In this document: in pieces, positions 13,587 through 14,896 of the stretch
Layout: every line of letters starts with the position of its first letter
Position numbering within the stretch: position 1 is the stretch's first letter
From: an uncultured Actinomycetes bacterium
GTDB taxonomy: Bacteria; Actinomycetota; Acidimicrobiia; Acidimicrobiales; Ilumatobacteraceae
DNA: 14,896 nt
Direction of reading: 5' to 3'
Assembly: GCA_937927625.1 (NCBI GenBank)
Contig: CALBSD010000109.1
Location: 1 to 14,896, forward strand
Program-made: the position numbers and the translations under genes
Notes under the pieces: model-generated
What the model was told of the DNA's origin: nothing
Databases searched by the model: none
What the model saw: the letters and a program-made list of their open reading frames with translations, nothing else

Positions 13587-14359
13587 CAACAAAAGATTTG
13601 TTCTCGCTCGCAGGTCGTACAGCGATCATTACCGGTGGCAGCCGTGGCTTAGGTCGAGAAATGGCACTGGCGTTTGCGCAACACGGCGCCAACATTGTCA
13701 TCGCTAGTCGCAAAGTCGAGAACTGCGAAGAAGTTGCGCAAGAGGTTCGGGCACTCGGAGTTCGTGCACTTGCTGTTGGTTATCACGCAGCGTCATGGGA
13801 TGATGCGGGTCGCCTTGCAGATGTCGCCAATGCAGAATTCGGTCGCATCGACATTCTTGTGAATAATGCAGGAATGTCTCCGCTGTACTCATCGCTTGTT
13901 GAAGTCACAGAAGATCTCTACGACAAAGTGCTTGGCGTCAACCTCAAAGGTCCGTTCCGTTTGTCCACTCTTCTCGGAACACACATGACCACTCCCGATG
14001 CCGACGGCACCATTCATGGGGGTGCGATTATCAATGTCTCTTCCACATCAAGCCAGCGACCTTCACCGAATGAAGTGATTTACGGCGCGGCCAAGGCGGC
14101 AATCAACACGTTGACGATTGGTTTGGCGCGCACATATGGGCCACACGTTCGCGTGAACTGCATTGTGCCCGGACCATTCCTCACCGATATCTCAAAGGCG
14201 TGGGACATGGAGCAATTCAATGCGCGTGCAAAAACTGCGTATTCATTGCAGCGTGGCGGTCAACCACACGAAATTGTTGGCGCTGCGCTGTACCTCGCAA
14301 GTGATGCGAGCAGTTACACCACCGGCATGTTGCTGAATGTGGACGGTGGACCGCGCTAA
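13583..14359 (+). CDS. Short-chain dehydrogenase/reductase (classical SDR)
   Basis: The 258-residue protein is a classical SDR of standard length. It shows the cofactor loop T17-G-G-S-R-G-L-G24, NNAG (94-97), catalytic Ser154 in NVSSTSS, the Y167-G-A-A-K171 pair, VNCIVPGP (191-198) and the C-terminal GMLLNVDGGP ending. The Arg21 in the glycine loop and the ASRKVEN segment (41-47) after strand two favour NADP, though this is not certain. Substrate is unknown; gluconate, 3-oxoacyl and steroid dehydrogenases all have this form. The ATG overlaps the yaaA stop as ATGA, with AGG about seven bases before it inside yaaA. The stop is six bases from the convergent hydrolase gene, leaving no room for a separate terminator. 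Nearby P450 and hydrolase genes suggest breakdown or modification of an organic compound, but no pathway is evident. Confidence 0.9.
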   Translation: MTTKDLFSLAGRTAIITGGSRGLGREMALAFAQHGANIVIASRKVENCEEVAQEVRALGVRALAVGYHAASWDDAGRLADVANAEFGRIDILVNNAGMSPLYSSLVEVTEDLYDKVLGVNLKGPFRLSTLLGTHMTTPDADGTIHGGAIINVSSTSSQRPSPNEVIYGAAKAAINTLTIGLARTYGPHVRVNCIVPGPFLTDISKAWDMEQFNARAKTAYSLQRGGQPHEIVGAALYLASDASSYTTGMLLNVDGGPR

Positions 14360-14365
14360 GCGGAT

Positions 14366-14896
14366 CTACTTCAGCTTTTCAGCGAAGAAATCAAGGACAC
14401 GTTGCACGCTTGCTTCGTCACGTTGTTCCGTCAACACGCTGTGATCCTTCGGAGACTGTGATGGCAATTCAATTGCAATGAACGCATCTCCAAGAAGTTC
14501 ACGCAAAGAATTGAATCGGTCACCGACCAACTTGTCCTGATCAAATCGCAACCCAAGTACTTGGCATCCGTCGGCGGCACGTTGCGCCACAACAATCGCA
14601 TCGTCAGGAGACAAGTTGAGATCCGCACCGCGTGATTTTCCAACATTGAACGGCATTGATGGCTGCGACAACACCGGGGCAATCATGATGTCGTCGACCA
14701 TCATTCCGAGTGCGAATCCACCTGAGAAACACATTCCCACTGCCCCGACACCTTTACCGCCGACTTCAGCGTGCAGAGAACGAGCGAGTGCACGCAACCA
14801 CGAGATAATCGGAGACGTCTTCTGCAATGCCATGTTGGTGAACTCTTTCGAGATGCACACCTTCAACATGGATGACGCGATGTATTTGCCTGAAAC
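14366..14896 (-). CDS. Dienelactone hydrolase family protein, C-terminal part (start outside window)
   Basis: The reading frame is open to the window edge, so the 176 residues seen are the C-terminal part; the ATG at 14869 is internal. The family is an alpha/beta hydrolase of the dienelactone hydrolase type. The nucleophile elbow is GMCFSGG with cysteine (visible residue 56) in place of serine, as in true dienelactone hydrolases. The acid is probably one of the Asp residues near visible position 119-121 (LGLRFDQDKLVGD). The His is at 152 (PKDHSVLTEQ), before a final helix FFAEKLK. Enzymes of this type open lactones or cleave small esters in the cytoplasm. A complete protein would be about 240-270 residues. 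It converges with the SDR gene with a six-base gap. Substrate unknown. Confidence 0.82.
   Translation of the reverse strand, partial: VSGKYIASSMLKVCISKEFTNMALQKTSPIISWLRALARSLHAEVGGKGVGAVGMCFSGGFALGMMVDDIMIAPVLSQPSMPFNVGKSRGADLNLSPDDAIVVAQRAADGCQVLGLRFDQDKLVGDRFNSLRELLGDAFIAIELPSQSPKDHSVLTEQRDEASVQRVLDFFAEKLK

Noticed and set aside
14366..14869. Dienelactone hydrolase gene starting at the ATG at 14869
   Set aside because: The frame stays open to the window edge and the N-terminal third of the family fold would be missing, so the true start is outside the window.
1..14896. tRNA genes, CRISPR arrays, insertion sequences, integrase sites, riboswitches
   Set aside because: By eye I found no repeated spacers, no transposase reading frame and no terminal inverted repeats. 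The gaps are too short for a B12 or folate riboswitch, and nothing resembles a tRNA clover-leaf.

Overview
The window is densely coding chromosomal DNA of moderate GC content, almost all housekeeping and metabolic genes. Gene content suggests a free-living aerobic actinobacterium, perhaps near Acidimicrobiia/Ilumatobacter. The pointers are an actinobacterial-style Mdh N-terminus and YaaA, a sucC-sucD-purH order, a P450 with a 3Fe-4S ferredoxin, and promoter-like TANNNT boxes placed six bases before start codons. This lineage is inferred from protein style only. I see no tRNA or rRNA gene, insertion sequence, phage gene, CRISPR array or toxin-antitoxin pair. No stretch of 300 bases lacks a gene.

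Layout. From 6950 down to 1 on the minus strand lies a run of seven genes: a stand-alone B12-binding acyl-CoA mutase subunit, sucC, sucD, purH, metF, a membrane acyltransferase with an SGNH domain, and the first 25 codons of mdh. Gaps are 0 to 20 bases, except 63 bases before mdh, where a hairpin and a candidate leaderless promoter sit. The B12 subunit would help make succinyl-CoA (or a related acyl-CoA), SucCD turns succinyl-CoA into succinate with NTP formation, and Mdh belongs to the same cycle. PurH and MetF share folate one-carbon chemistry.

From 7008 to 7508 on the plus strand is a small membrane-anchored protein that looks like a Rieske fold without its cluster ligands. It converges on a second minus-strand run: pcrA (9069-11327), a short and degenerate FtsK-type motor overlapping pcrA by 25 bases, and a flavodoxin-like gene. 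Upstream of pcrA, on the same strand, is a ferredoxin-P450 pair (11378-12821). Divergent from it are yaaA and a short-chain dehydrogenase joined by an ATGA overlap. The window ends in a 5'-truncated dienelactone-hydrolase-type gene on the minus strand.

Points for a second look: the FtsK paralogue reduced to motor plus gamma domain with altered catalytic motifs; the ligand-less Rieske-like protein; the TANNNT-N6-ATG arrangement at several starts; and the symmetric TAGCGTA box between the ferredoxin and yaaA, which could drive transcription both ways. I found no clear new multi-gene system.
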